This document shows, in pieces, positions 1 through 6,429 of a DNA stretch of 64,000 nucleotides. The notes beneath the pieces were generated by a model. It saw only the letters and a program-made list of their open reading frames with translations, made no database searches and was not told the origin of the DNA. The stretch comes from Methylomagnum ishizawai. GTDB taxonomy: Bacteria; Pseudomonadota; Gammaproteobacteria; Methylococcales; Methylococcaceae. The translations under genes were made by a program, and so were the position numbers. Positions within the stretch are counted from its first letter, which is position 1. Every line of letters begins with the position of its first letter. The DNA lies in assembly GCF_900155475.1 (NCBI RefSeq), contig NZ_FXAM01000001.1, positions 3,358,881 through 3,422,880 of the forward strand, read 5' to 3'.

Positions 1-7
1 GAGTGTT

Positions 8-141
8 GACGGGCGGTGCGTGGGCACGCTTCGGCGTGGCCGGTTTCCAAGTAGCCGGTTTTCCACCCCACGCACCGTCCGTCGCCCATTCTCCGTGGAA
101 AGAGAACGCGACGGTCCAAACCTTCTTACTTGGAGTCCGTC
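8..141 (+). promoter_or_regulatory. Structured leader RNA, copy 1, upstream of antirepressor-like gene
   Basis: The leader folds in an orderly way. P1 is a 17-bp stem of 8-24 with 67-83 containing one G.U pair. P2 is 25-29 with 34-38, closed by a UUCG tetraloop. P3 is 40-44 with 54-58. P4 is 79-85 with 108-114, continued by 89-93 with 102-106. P1 and P4 share 79-83. GACGG at 110-114 can instead pair with CCGTC at 137-141 beside the ATG at 142, and TCC at 115-117 with GGA at 132-134 of the Shine-Dalgarno sequence, which suggests a translational switch. The same architecture recurs at 962-1094 with compensatory changes. The fold is my inference from pairing; no known RNA family was recognised. 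Confidence 0.6.
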
Positions 142-684
142 ATGGCTAATCACGCCCAAATTGCGCCCTTTTCCTGGGGCGATGTCTCGCTTTCCCAGGC
201 CGTTCACGTCAACGGCATTCCCCATGCCACCAAAATCGCCATTGGGGAATGGCTTGAATATTCCTTCCCGCGCGAAAGCATCAACAAGATTCTGGAGCGC
301 AATCCCTACCTCGAAGCCTTCTCAGTCGAAGTCAACTTGACTTCGACTGACGGCAAAAACTACGACACCACGGTCTACCATCCCATGGGCTTTTTGCTCA
401 TCGTGATGGAATCCGGCCAGCCCAAGGCCCAGGCCGCGAAGGTCGCCATCGCCGCCTTCGTCTGGCATTTCTGCGGCGGGCAGGACATCGCGGCCAAGGA
501 CGCCATCCAGCTCCGCCAAGTCCTGCTCAAGACCCTCGCTGCCCTGCAATCCTGCCACTGCGCTTTTTCCCAGCGCATCCTGCTGGATCAAGTGCGCGAT
601 GTGTGCCGCCAACTCCGCCAGCCCATCCCCGACCTGTCCCTGATCGGCAAAGACCCTAAACAAACCGCGTTGGAGGGCTTCTGA
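142..684 (+). CDS. Phage antirepressor-like protein (variant N-terminal domain)
   Basis: This 180-residue protein starts at ATG 142, preceded by GGAG at 132-135; the first residues (MANHAQ) match the second paralog at 1095. The N-terminal 115 residues resemble no domain I can name firmly and differ from the BRO-N domain of the paralog. The last 45 residues, from CHCAFSQ to the end, closely match the paralog and finish with the identical string SLIGKDPKQTALEGF. By position and shared tail I infer a phage-type antirepressor or DNA-binding regulator. The reading frame ends 2 bp before the next start codon, so the two genes are probably co-translated. Confidence 0.5.
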   Translation: MANHAQIAPFSWGDVSLSQAVHVNGIPHATKIAIGEWLEYSFPRESINKILERNPYLEAFSVEVNLTSTDGKNYDTTVYHPMGFLLIVMESGQPKAQAAKVAIAAFVWHFCGGQDIAAKDAIQLRQVLLKTLAALQSCHCAFSQRILLDQVRDVCRQLRQPIPDLSLIGKDPKQTALEGF

Positions 685-686
685 CA
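638..686 (+). repeat. Direct repeat of the shared 3' gene end (second copy at 1609-1657)
   Basis: About 49 bp encoding the common C-terminus plus the stop and the first base of the next start codon are almost identical to 1609-1657, with two substitutions that I can see. The central parts of the two genes are unrelated. Near-identical flanks around unrelated cores fit a recent duplication followed by replacement of the middle segment. Confidence 0.8.
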
Positions 687-1102
687 TGGGTAGCCCGATA
701 GACCAACTGTTTCCCCAGGAAACCCTCGCCGCGCTCCGCAACGCGCCGATGCCGCCCTACAAAGGCAGGGAACCCAGCGAGATCGAGCTTAAGCGCATCG
801 AACAGGCCACGGGCTTGACGCTGCCTTCCATCCGGGCCTATGCTTTCCGCGCCGTCACATTGCTGGCGGTCGGGCCTGCAAACCCGCTGGATCTAGGCGC
901 ACAGCCCCCTTATTTCGCGTCTTGGGCATTTTTTACGCCCAAGTCACGCCTATCGAGTGCTGACGGGCGGTGCGTGGGAAGCCGAAAGGCTTGCCGTGAT
1001 CCTAGACCACGGATTTGCAGCCCACGTACCGTTCCGTCGCCCATCTCCCTGCAAAGAGACGCGACGGTCCTAAACCAAAGTCTAGGAGTCCGTCATGGCT
1101 AA
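686..1102 (+). CDS. Hypothetical protein, probably truncated by the downstream duplication
   Basis: ATG 686 follows the preceding stop by one base. The first 55 residues (MGSPIDQLF..., with a helical stretch near TGLTLPSIRAY) look like genuine protein. From about residue 75 onward the frame runs through an inverted repeat and then the whole second leader element. Its last 45 residues are therefore a translation of the leader structure and are unlikely to be native. I infer that a longer or different gene was cut when the second leader/antirepressor unit arrived. No family recognised. Confidence 0.35.
   Translation: MGSPIDQLFPQETLAALRNAPMPPYKGREPSEIELKRIEQATGLTLPSIRAYAFRAVTLLAVGPANPLDLGAQPPYFASWAFFTPKSRLSSADGRCVGSRKACRDPRPRICSPRTVPSPISLQRDATVLNQSLGVRHG
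921..943. repeat. 7-bp inverted repeat before the second leader
   Basis: CTTGGGC at 921-927 pairs with GCCCAAG at 937-943. The loop is T-rich on the plus strand. Because the T run is inside the loop and not after the stem, it is not a standard intrinsic terminator. It sits just ahead of the second leader and could mark a boundary of the duplicated unit. Confidence 0.4.
962..1094 (+). promoter_or_regulatory. Structured leader RNA, copy 2, upstream of BRO-type antirepressor
   Basis: This is the second copy of the element at 8-141. P1 is 962-978 with 1021-1038, with a wobble pair and a one-base bulge. P2 is 979-983 with 988-992 and carries a GAAA loop instead of UUCG. P3 is 994-998 with 1008-1012. 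P4 is 1034-1040 with 1061-1067, continued by 1044-1047 with 1056-1059. Against copy 1, three P2 pairs and one P3 pair change on both strands, and one P4 pair is lost from both strands together. GACGGTCC at 1063-1070 can pair with the Shine-Dalgarno/CCGTC segment at 1085-1094. Confidence 0.6.
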
Positions 1103-1655
1103 TCATGCCCAAGGCGCGTCCGCGCCCGTCCCGTCCGTATTTTCCTTCCAAAGCCTGTTCAATGTCCGCGTCCTGTCCGATGCCCAGGGCATGGAATGGT
1201 TCGTCCTGGCCGATGTCTGCAAGGCCGTCGATTATTCCAATCCATCCGATGCACAAAAACTGATCGATGTCGATGACCTAGAGAAATTCGAGGTCATCGA
1301 CAGCCTTAGCCGGGTCCAAACCGCTTGGTGCTGCACCGAACCGGGGCTTTACCAGTTCCTCGGTTCCTCCCAGGTCGAGAAGGCCAAGCCCTTCCGCAAG
1401 TGGGTATTTGGCGAAGTCCTGCCCGCGATCCGCCGCCAAGGCTTCTACGGCCAGCCGGTTTCCATCCAAGACCAAACCCGCCTTGAAACCCAACTCGGTC
1501 GTTACCTGGACCGGCTGGAAAGCTGCAACTGCGCTTTTTCCAAGAAGCTGACCTTGGACCGGATCGGCGTCATCTGCCGCCAGCTCCGCCAACCGCTGCC
1601 CGATATTTCCCTGATCGGCAAAGACCCCAAGCAAACCGCGTTGGAGGGCTTCTGA
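1095..1655 (+). CDS. BRO-N domain antirepressor protein
   Basis: This 186-residue protein has a BRO-N (prophage antirepressor) domain at about residues 15-117, recognisable by WFVLADVCKAV, the ligand-like EPGLYQF segment and the FRKWVFGEVLPAIRRQG helix. Proteins of this family are phage or plasmid regulators that bind DNA or repressor proteins. The C-terminal 45 residues are shared with the gene at 142. The start is chosen at ATG 1095 because AGGAG lies at 1084-1088. It is the clearest evidence that 1-3024 belongs to a phage or integrative element. Confidence 0.85.
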   Translation: MANHAQGASAPVPSVFSFQSLFNVRVLSDAQGMEWFVLADVCKAVDYSNPSDAQKLIDVDDLEKFEVIDSLSRVQTAWCCTEPGLYQFLGSSQVEKAKPFRKWVFGEVLPAIRRQGFYGQPVSIQDQTRLETQLGRYLDRLESCNCAFSKKLTLDRIGVICRQLRQPLPDISLIGKDPKQTALEGF

Positions 1656-1656
1656 C

Positions 1657-1875
1657 ATGGCCGCGCAAATCATCCCCTTCCCCAAACCCGGCCCCCGCCG
1701 CACGGCCTCCATGCGTGTCGAGGAAATCAAGCGCCTGCTGGCCCCCTTCTTCGTCGGGATGCCCAAGAAGGACCGGCTTGAATTCATCGCCGAAATCTAC
1801 GTTGACGCGCAGGAAGAAGCCGACTCATGGCGTTTCGCGGAGGGTCCGCCCGCGTTGACTGTTCAGGATCATTGA
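1657..1875 (+). CDS. Small hypothetical protein of phage-like cluster
   Basis: This 72-residue basic/acidic protein begins one base after the stop of the BRO gene, in the same arrangement as 684/686 in the first unit. It opens with a proline-rich stretch (IIPFPKPGPRR) followed by an amphipathic helical region (VEEIKRLLAPFF, then an EFIAEIYVDAQEEAD segment). No domain is recognised. Its tight coupling to the antirepressor suggests a regulatory or accessory role, which is only an inference. Confidence 0.5.
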   Translation: MAAQIIPFPKPGPRRTASMRVEEIKRLLAPFFVGMPKKDRLEFIAEIYVDAQEEADSWRFAEGPPALTVQDH

Positions 1876-1926
1876 GCTTTCCGCCACAGGGACGTGGCTT
1901 CCTTCAACCGATAAGAGAGCTTAAAA

Positions 1927-2217
1927 ATGGATTATCCCGACCTATTCAGCCCCACACCCACGCCGATCCACACGCCAGCGCCGCCGGGCCGGGGCTATAC
2001 CGGCGGCTACGCGGCCCGGCCCGGAACCGGCCCCCAGGGCGCAACCTGCCGCCAGTGCCAGCATTACGCCCTGGTCGAAGGCCATATCCGGTGGTACCGG
2101 AAATGCGGCCTGATGAAAGAGCGTTGGACGCACGGCAAGGGGAGCGACATCAAAGCGCGGTCCCCGGCCTGCGCGAAGTTTGAAGCCGAAATACCCGAAT
2201 TGGAGGTTCAGCCATGA
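1927..2217 (+). CDS. Putative small zinc-binding protein
   Basis: This 96-residue protein has a proline/glycine-rich N-terminal half (residues 1-40). Its C-terminal half has CRQCQHY, then KCG about 20 residues later and a final AC, a four-cysteine pattern that could bind zinc. Similar short Cys-rich proteins occur in phage and plasmid early regions. The stop overlaps the next start as ATGA at 2214-2217, so translation is coupled. Confidence 0.55.
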   Translation: MDYPDLFSPTPTPIHTPAPPGRGYTGGYAARPGTGPQGATCRQCQHYALVEGHIRWYRKCGLMKERWTHGKGSDIKARSPACAKFEAEIPELEVQP

Positions 2218-2570
2218 TCGAAAAGACCCTCTACACCGCAGGCTACGGCGCGGGCTGGACGCTGAGCGCCCTCGATGACGTATTGCGCGAGCGGAACGCC
2301 ATCCTGCTCGATACCCGGCTCAACCCGTGGTCCCGCATACCGACATGGCGGAAGGATTCCATCAAGGGCCATCTGGGCGAGTTGCGCTACGCGCACGTCA
2401 AGGGATTTGGCAACCTCAACTATCAGGGCGGTCCTATCAAGCTGGCCGATCCGCACCCCCTGCCGTTCCTGCCGCTTACAGGGCGGCTGGGTTTGTTCAA
2501 CGTGGATGAGGCGGACCTTGCGCCCATCGCCCAACCGCTGGCCGCAATGGACTTCCAGGAGGCGACTTGA
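2214..2570 (+). CDS. DUF488-like protein, short form
   Basis: This 118-residue protein begins LYTAGYG, followed by LLDTRLNPWS and a KGFGNLNY segment. These resemble the N-terminal half of DUF488 proteins, where the conserved pattern is an opening glycine-rich strand, a DxR motif and a later tyrosine/glycine region. The C-terminal CxE...CHR part typical of DUF488 is missing, so this is either a shortened phage version or a truncated gene. It overlaps the upstream gene by 4 bp and the downstream start by 3 bp. Confidence 0.5.
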   Translation: MIEKTLYTAGYGAGWTLSALDDVLRERNAILLDTRLNPWSRIPTWRKDSIKGHLGELRYAHVKGFGNLNYQGGPIKLADPHPLPFLPLTGRLGLFNVDEADLAPIAQPLAAMDFQEAT

Positions 2571-2836
2571 TGGCCACCCAACCGCTTTTAATCAAGATCG
2601 CCACCGCCGCCGAGATGATCGATTGCAGCCGGGCGACAATCTACCGGATGCTGTCGGCCCGCGAATACGCCGCCAAGATCGAGACTGGTGAAAAACAGGT
2701 GGAGGACGTACCCGCCGATGTGCGGCCTTACCTGGACTGCGGGTTTCCGCGGCCGGTCAAAAAAATCGGATCGTTGGGGGCGCGGCTGAGCCGGGCCGAG
2801 GTGGAGGCGTGGATTGCCAGGCAGGTTCAACCATGA
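2570..2836 (+). CDS. AlpA/excisionase-like helix-turn-helix protein
   Basis: This 88-residue protein starts at ATG 2570, which shares its A with the TGA of the upstream gene and is preceded by AGGAGG. Residues 9-30 (KIATAAEMIDCSRATIYRML) read as a MerR-like winged helix-turn-helix of the AlpA/excisionase group. The C-terminal SRAEVEAWIARQ segment matches the usual end of these proteins. Such proteins regulate integration or excision of mobile elements. No integrase is visible next to it, but the element continues left of the window. Confidence 0.65.
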   Translation: MATQPLLIKIATAAEMIDCSRATIYRMLSAREYAAKIETGEKQVEDVPADVRPYLDCGFPRPVKKIGSLGARLSRAEVEAWIARQVQP

Positions 2837-3024
2837 AACCCATCATGATTTGCCGCGAGTGCCGCCAACCCCTCACGGAAGAGGAGGTCGAATATTACGA
2901 AGATCGGTGCCGGTGCGAGCGTTGCGAGGGAGAATGGACGGAGCAGATCGCGGCGTGGAGAACTGGCGGTGAAGATGCGGAGCTTGATGCTTTGTATGAC
3001 CTGCCAGCGCCCACAGCGCATTGA
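2833..3024 (+). CDS. Small Cys-rich putative zinc-binding protein
   Basis: ATG 2833 overlaps the upstream stop as ATGA. The 63-residue product has CRECRQPL near the N-terminus and CRCERCEGEW about 15 residues later, giving two CxxC knuckles, and an acidic C-terminal tail. Function is unknown. It is the last plus-strand gene of the phage-like cluster. Confidence 0.55.
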   Translation: MKPIMICRECRQPLTEEEVEYYEDRCRCERCEGEWTEQIAAWRTGGEDAELDALYDLPAPTAH

Positions 3025-3182
3025 ATGTTATGCACTATGCTATACACTACAGCAATCCCACCAAGAAAACTGCCCTTCCTTATTCTGACCAATAAGCTAT
3101 TGAATTTAATCAAAATATATTGATTTTGACTTCGTGGGATATTTGGTAAATATCCGATAGGCTATCGGATGGTAAGCTATGG
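3025..3182. other. AT-rich convergent intergenic region with palindrome
   Basis: This is the border between the phage-like cluster and the minus-strand defence-like cassette. It contains a perfect 8-bp inverted repeat ATCCGATA / TATCGGAT at 3152-3159 and 3163-3170, just beyond the stop of the minus gene at 3183. There is no clear T run, so terminator function is uncertain. TAAGCTAT occurs on both sides (near 3090 and 3172). I see no gene here. Confidence 0.45.
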
Positions 3183-4136
3183 CTAACGCTTCGTGAGCTT
3201 GGGACCGATATAGACGATGTAGAGCGGTTCTTCGGCCCGTATTGGCCAAGAGAAATGCACACGTAACTGCGGCGTCTGGACTTTGCCATGCCAGGGGCAA
3301 AATAAATTCTCGCCAGGGTTCCCAGGATGCTTAAATGTCATTTTCCGCCGGTATTCAGAATCATTTTTCTCGGAATCTGAAGCATCCGAAAACAGCGCTT
3401 CACCTGTAAAAAAATTCTGATAGATTTCATGTCCTTCTTGAGTACGTTGCCCCTGCTCATCGAAACAAGATTTGAGACGGTTCAAAGTATCGAGGATAAA
3501 AGATAACCGCTCAGCCGCGTTGGGATTGAAAGGATGGCCTATCAATGGCGCGAATGCATCTTCTGAAAAGTCGAGATCAGGGCAGCGAAGCTTGACGGAT
3601 TTTCCTAATTCGGGCCATGAAACCAATCGTGTCTGAACATTTTTAAGAGCCGCCTCTACAGTAGATGGCTCCCAAAAATTCCCAAGCTCGATGGTTGTGT
3701 TTGCCTCCCCTGTTATCCAAGAAACCGATATTGGCGAAAACTGCCAGTCGGAAGGAGAGAAACTCACCAACTCCCGCCCGATACCATTCAGGCAGCACCA
3801 AGCGGCCTCTCCTATCGCGGTATCCGTCACGATTTCATTTTTAGACTCGAACCAATCATCCGGCCCGTGGCTACGGGAATCCTCCCAAAACGGTCCATAC
3901 TGGGTCAGCCATGGCATCAAAGAACGTCGCTCGCTGACGGTGAGCGCTTGGACCGCTTGAAACAATAATATTCCCGGCATCGCCATATTCTGAAGTAAAT
4001 TCCGGTGGCAATACAACTCCCGGCCAGAACGCCGGGCTATTTCCCGGATTACCATTACACGCCGGATAGCTTCCCTAAACACCGAATTATCAGAGTATTG
4101 TCCATGGAGCGAGAGGTCATTGACCATCAGGTCCAT
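3183..4136 (-). CDS. Unknown protein, third gene of DUF262/ATPase cassette
   Basis: This 317-residue soluble protein has no domain I can name. The C-terminal 50 residues are distinctive: a KHPGNPGE turn, CPWHGK, LRVHFSWP and YIVYIGPKL. That alternation of strands loosely resembles small RelE-like folds, but this is speculative. The start ATG directly abuts the TAA of the ATPase gene (4137-4139), with a G-rich ribosome-binding site in the ATPase 3' end. It is therefore the third member of one transcription unit. Its base composition is lower in GC than the flanking core genes. Its position after an ATPase suggests an effector or an accessory to it. Confidence 0.6.
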   Translation of the reverse strand: MDLMVNDLSLHGQYSDNSVFREAIRRVMVIREIARRSGRELYCHRNLLQNMAMPGILLFQAVQALTVSERRSLMPWLTQYGPFWEDSRSHGPDDWFESKNEIVTDTAIGEAAWCCLNGIGRELVSFSPSDWQFSPISVSWITGEANTTIELGNFWEPSTVEAALKNVQTRLVSWPELGKSVKLRCPDLDFSEDAFAPLIGHPFNPNAAERLSFILDTLNRLKSCFDEQGQRTQEGHEIYQNFFTGEALFSDASDSEKNDSEYRRKMTFKHPGNPGENLFCPWHGKVQTPQLRVHFSWPIRAEEPLYIVYIGPKLTKR

Positions 4137-5273
4137 TTATTCCCCCCACCCGGCGAAGTAATTCATATCCTTGTCGAACTGGTCGAAGAAACCCTCGGGC
4201 CAAACATCGATATTACCCGAAGCGTCTAGGATTGGGTTATCTACCTGCGCCATCTCGGAAGTGCGCGGCCTGAAAAAATATAGTGCCGTCTGTTCCGGGG
4301 CGAGTCTCCCGGTTTTCACTGCCCGGCGGATGCCATTCAAGATGTGGTCGCTGTGGGTTTCGATAATCACCTGCACACCGGCCCGTGCCACGTCCGCCAA
4401 GAACTGCCCCATCCGCCCTTGCCCAGCGGGATGCAAATGGACCTCGGGGTTTTCAATCAACAGAAGATCGCCTTTACCCGCCGAGAGCGCGGCAACCACG
4501 ATGGGCAGCACTTGGGTAAGCCCAAAACCGACGTGAACCGGGCGATGGAAATCGGTATCGTCGGAAGTCCGCAACCCGAGCGTCACCGCGTTGGCCTGCG
4601 GCACCGGCTGCAAACTTAGGGAACAATTTGGAAAGAATGTCCACATCCTGGCCTCAACTTGATGTAGGCGGGTATTGGGTCTTCCGGCCAGGACAAGTTC
4701 AGGTAACACCGGCTCGTCCCGCCCCCAGTGCAGCACACTAGCCGTCCGTTCGCCGGTCGGACCTACCACGGTCGCGCTTTGAGGGTCTTCGAGGGCATAG
4801 ACTTGGCGCGGCCCCACCCGCTCGGCGGTGAGATAGCTCAGCCTGTACAAACGTCCTGGTAGCGAACACCACCCTTCCATTTTAAGGGGAAGCAAATGGC
4901 GCAGCCACTTTGGCTGGTCAAACGTCTCGTGCCCCTTCATCACGCGCTCCACCGCCATCGACATTTCGGAGCGTTCCCCGACAAAGGTCCAGCGGTAATC
5001 CCGCTCGTCGTCGCTCAAGCCGATTTCCAGGCTGCGCCGCCCATGGATTTGGTCAACCACATCCAAGACCGTGCCGAGTTGGATGGCCGAACCGTTCAGC
5101 ATCAGTCGGGTGGACCATTCGTGTTCGCGCATGGTTTGGTGTAGTAGCACCAGCGCTTGCAACACCGAAGATTTGCCCGAGGAATTGGCCCCGGACAGCA
5201 CGGTCAACTCGGTCAATGGCAGGCTGAGCCGCTCGAAGCATTTGAAATGTTGGAGATCAATCTGGGTAAGCAC
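4137..5273 (-). CDS. AAA/SMC-type ATPase with DUF3696 C-terminus
   Basis: This 378-residue ABC/SMC-like ATPase has FKCFERLSL at the N-terminus and a Walker A (GANSSGKSS, about residues 28-36). A signature-like VGFGLTQVLP lies near 248-257, Walker B LLLIENPEVHLHP near 270-282 and ETHSDH near 305-310. The end (GNIDVWPEGFFDQ) is typical of DUF3696 proteins, relatives of the OLD and PtuA nuclease-associated ATPases. There is no Toprim nuclease domain. I chose GTG 5273 because GAGGAGGT lies 5 nt upstream, inside the last codons of the DUF262 gene. The resulting 17-bp overlap makes coupled translation likely. It probably acts as the sensor/motor of a defence module. Confidence 0.85.
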   Translation of the reverse strand: MLTQIDLQHFKCFERLSLPLTELTVLSGANSSGKSSVLQALVLLHQTMREHEWSTRLMLNGSAIQLGTVLDVVDQIHGRRSLEIGLSDDERDYRWTFVGERSEMSMAVERVMKGHETFDQPKWLRHLLPLKMEGWCSLPGRLYRLSYLTAERVGPRQVYALEDPQSATVVGPTGERTASVLHWGRDEPVLPELVLAGRPNTRLHQVEARMWTFFPNCSLSLQPVPQANAVTLGLRTSDDTDFHRPVHVGFGLTQVLPIVVAALSAGKGDLLLIENPEVHLHPAGQGRMGQFLADVARAGVQVIIETHSDHILNGIRRAVKTGRLAPEQTALYFFRPRTSEMAQVDNPILDASGNIDVWPEGFFDQFDKDMNYFAGWGE

Positions 5274-6354
5274 CGAATACCTCCTCGAACATTTTTTTTG
5301 CCGCATAAAAGCGGAATTTCACTTGCTTAACATCGCTAGTCGCATAATTAATAGATGCGATAAAATCCCCATCTTTCATTCGCGCAAAAAATACGTTTCT
5401 TAACTCCTCCGCATGGGCTTCTACCATACTTTCATTATATTTTGACAATCCAATAGACATCACATCCCAAAGGGAAGCATTGATTACTTTACGGGAGTGT
5501 TGATCTTGCTCGCATCTCCTAAACGCATGTCGATCAAAAACCTTCAAGTTATTGGAAAGGCCATTGCGAAAATCCGCAGAAAGCTTATTTAGCTCCGATT
5601 TTTCCAAGCCATTCATTTTTTTCAATGCCTCTCCTAAAAACTCATCCATATCTCCCCGATAGCTTTCCAAACCCAGCAATCGAAACGCGCAAAAGCGATT
5701 CACAAACTCGCGGTCCCGCATTGTCGATGGGGTCAGGCTCTTACCGGTAGCTTGTACGAACAAATCGGTTTCCGCCTCTTCTCTCAAAAAAGTCGTTGCC
5801 GCCCCCATGTAAATACAATTCCTCATTTGCTGACGGGTTAATGGCACCCCACCATTAACCCGCTCGAATATATCCAAACGCGCTCTTTCCGGCACCTTGG
5901 CATCGATCACATAAAGAATTAAATTACAATCCTCAATCCGATTTTGCATTTTTGGAGATAGGTTTTCAAATTTCTTCTTATTTAATTCAGCTTGTTTTTT
6001 TAGCCTTAACTTTAATTCGTTTTTAACAAACCGATTAAACGTGGAGAGCCTTTGCAAGCCATCCACCACAATCATCCGGCCTTCCTCGTCCTCGGCCAGA
6101 TAGAACACAGGCAAAGGAATCCGCATCAACACGGATTCGATCAATTTGCTCTGTTTATCTTCCGACCAAATGAAATCCCGCTGAAAATCAGGATTCATGA
6201 CGAAAGAACCCTTTTCTATTCTCCGCAAAACATCGTGGATCGTGCGGGTTTCGGTTCGAATCCATACCGTATCAATCGGATAATCGCCCCAGCCGGAATC
6301 TTCATCCCGGTCGAGACCTTCGATTTCCTCTTCAACTGACTTTTCTTGCTGCAT
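5257..6354 (-). CDS. DUF262 (ParB/Srx-like) protein, first gene of cassette
   Basis: This 365-residue protein has the DUF262 hallmarks FQRDFIW (about residues 57-63), RIPLPVFYLAE (78-88) and DGLQRLSTF (98-106), the last corresponding to the DGQQR motif. DUF262 occurs in GmrS/GmrD, SspE and other antiphage nucleases, where it hydrolyses nucleotides or nicks DNA. The usual DUF1524 HNH domain is absent, so any nuclease activity must come from this domain or a partner. The start is set at ATG 6354 because AGAGGA precedes it by 7 nt; a GTG at 6387 is an alternative. The gene is clearly lower in GC than neighbouring core genes, a sign of transfer. Confidence 0.85.
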   Translation of the reverse strand: MQQEKSVEEEIEGLDRDEDSGWGDYPIDTVWIRTETRTIHDVLRRIEKGSFVMNPDFQRDFIWSEDKQSKLIESVLMRIPLPVFYLAEDEEGRMIVVDGLQRLSTFNRFVKNELKLRLKKQAELNKKKFENLSPKMQNRIEDCNLILYVIDAKVPERARLDIFERVNGGVPLTRQQMRNCIYMGAATTFLREEAETDLFVQATGKSLTPSTMRDREFVNRFCAFRLLGLESYRGDMDEFLGEALKKMNGLEKSELNKLSADFRNGLSNNLKVFDRHAFRRCEQDQHSRKVINASLWDVMSIGLSKYNESMVEAHAEELRNVFFARMKDGDFIASINYATSDVKQVKFRFYAAKKMFEEVFGAYPD

Positions 6355-6429
6355 TTCACATTCCTCTATGCAAATCGGGCCACACACAAGGTCCGATTCT
6401 GTTCAATACAACAGGCGCGAACCGCCGCC

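Noticed and set aside
921-943. Intrinsic terminator before the second leader
   Set aside because: The stem is good, but the T run is inside the loop, so it does not meet the usual terminator form.
5257-6354. Complete GmrSD or SspE-type nuclease
   Set aside because: Only the DUF262 part is present; the DUF1524/HNH part is absent from this gene and I do not see it in the neighbouring genes.
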